From: Chloroflexota bacterium | GTDB taxonomy: Bacteria; Chloroflexota; Ktedonobacteria; Ktedonobacterales; Ktedonobacteraceae | Reading direction: 5' to 3' | Assembly (NCBI GenBank): GCA_005881495.1 | Contig: VBHI01000218.1 | Location: 1-49,299 of the forward strand | Length of the DNA: 49,299 nt | Shown: positions 48,730 to 49,299 of the stretch, piece after piece | Position numbering within the stretch: the stretch's first letter is position 1 | Layout of the letters: the number at the start of each line of letters is the position of its first letter | Made by a program: the position numbers and the translations under genes | Notes under the pieces: generated by a model | What the model was told of the DNA's origin: nothing | Databases searched by the model: none | What the model saw: only the letters and a program-made list of their open reading frames with translations

Positions 48730-49299
48730 CTAAGCTGGTCTACCCCGCACCAGGAGTACAGGCACGTGAGCTCTTTGTACAACCTTCATCGCTACACTCC
48801 CAAGGAAGAGACGCTGTAATCCCCCGTGTCCATGGGTTGTCATCACGATGAGCGTATGCTGATGCTGCGTACTGTGGTGCAGGATCTCTTCAGCAGAATG
48901 ACCAGTAGCTACATGTGTTTGCACCACCAATCCTTGCTTCCTGAGGGGTTCGGCCCTCTGTTCAAGATAGCGTGTTCGCCTCTCCGTCTCTGTCTGAAGC
49001 AGAGCTTTCATCAACGAAACAGTCTCATTCTTCCTTAAAAAGGGAATATCAAATGGAGGCGGTACAATGGAGGCGGTACAATGGAGACCAGGTGGAGCGT
49101 TGCGTTCATGGCCGATGCGAGCACGTGTGCTTGGTCTAATGCTTGCTCGGCAAATGCTGAAACATCAAGTGGAACGACGACGGTTTGGTACGGAGCCGCT
49201 TTGGGGTTCCTGGTGGAGAATGTCCCGCCGTTCTCATCAGGACGGAGCAAGAGCAGCGGCGTTGGGGTGACTTGGACAACTTCTGCAGCGACACTGCCA
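48730..49299 (-). pseudogene. Tandem universal stress protein, broken by a 14-bp duplication and cut by window edge
   Basis: From base 49299 the frame reads GSVAAEVVQVTPTPLLLLRP, the end of a first Usp domain, then YQTVVVPLDVSAFAEQALDQ, the start of a second. After ATLHLVSIVPPP it goes out of frame and stops at about 49035. A frame from about 49050 to 48730 continues the same domain: LLQTETERRTRYLEQRAEPL, VMTTHGHGGLQRLFLGSVA and a C-terminal VPVLLVRGRPA. Two tandem copies of a 14-bp unit (49052-49079) cause the shift. Removing one joins the parts as IVPPPFDIPFLRKNETVSLM. The Gly-x2-Gly-x9-Gly ATP motif is partly visible (GHGGLQRLFLGSV). Start is outside the window. Confidence 0.8.
49052..49079. 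repeat. 14-bp tandem duplication inside the universal stress protein gene
   Basis: AATGGAGGCGGTAC occurs twice in a row (49052-49065 and 49066-49079), followed by AATGGAG. Since 14 is not a multiple of three, it shifts the frame. Deleting one copy restores an uninterrupted universal stress protein frame. Confidence 0.9.

Overview
The window reads like an accessory-rich chromosomal segment of a Chloroflexota bacterium, most likely class Ktedonobacteria. That assignment is an inference from gene content: several Ser/Thr kinases, MalT-like LuxR regulators with an N-terminal Trp-rich domain, a kinase/NTPase/LuxR fusion, a GAF/PAS histidine kinase, a soluble sigma/anti-sigma pair, SHOCT and DUF6325 proteins, and TnpB. 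No rRNA, tRNA or CRISPR array was seen.

Layout. 1-3558: two divergent carbohydrate genes, an archaeal-type glycogen debranching enzyme cut by the left edge and a GH63/MGH1-like glucosidase broken by one extra base. 3586-13845: a small mobile remnant, then a minus-strand signalling block: a membrane-anchored Ser/Thr kinase, a short conserved protein followed by a sigma-factor remnant, a membrane protein, a MalT-like LuxR regulator that has lost its P-loop, and a Ser/Thr kinase/NTPase/LuxR fusion. Three of these transcription units carry a near-identical ~61-bp promoter-like element just upstream of their first gene. 14051-16130: a DUF6325 gene behind a 27-bp palindrome, then a ribbon-helix-helix gene divergent from an intact tnpB. 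16247-21482: SHOCT protein, AI-2E-family permease, cardiolipin synthase, coiled-coil protein and PRC-barrel-like protein.

21727-24787: a minus-strand metabolic cluster (3-hydroxyacyl-CoA dehydrogenase, alpha/beta hydrolase, HIT protein, flavin reductase) with a 106-bp MITE-like element inside it. 25076-28353: a three-gene redox module of FAD oxidoreductase, dicluster ferredoxin and histidine-rich membrane subunit. 28498-33377: a secreted protein, a two-HTH regulator, a small protein, a DUF1786 protein and a cytidylate-kinase-like protein. 33623-40988: typA, a cytosolic anti-sigma/sigma pair, a glutaredoxin-like protein with a DUF2085 membrane protein, and mtaB overlapping a beta-propeller lipoprotein gene. 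41082-49299: an S9 peptidase (frameshifted), a sensor histidine kinase, an acidic protein, a HAD-like hydrolase overlapping an aminoglycoside-phosphotransferase-fold kinase, and a tandem universal stress protein broken by a 14-bp duplication and cut by the right edge.

Two themes stand out. The first is shared cis-elements: three copies of one promoter element, and two copies of a different ~74-bp promoter segment that precede the glucosidase and the MalT-like gene. The second is broken genes: four long genes are disrupted (1-base gain, 1-base gain, internal deletion, 14-bp duplication). The two single-base cases may be sequencing errors; the other two look like real events.
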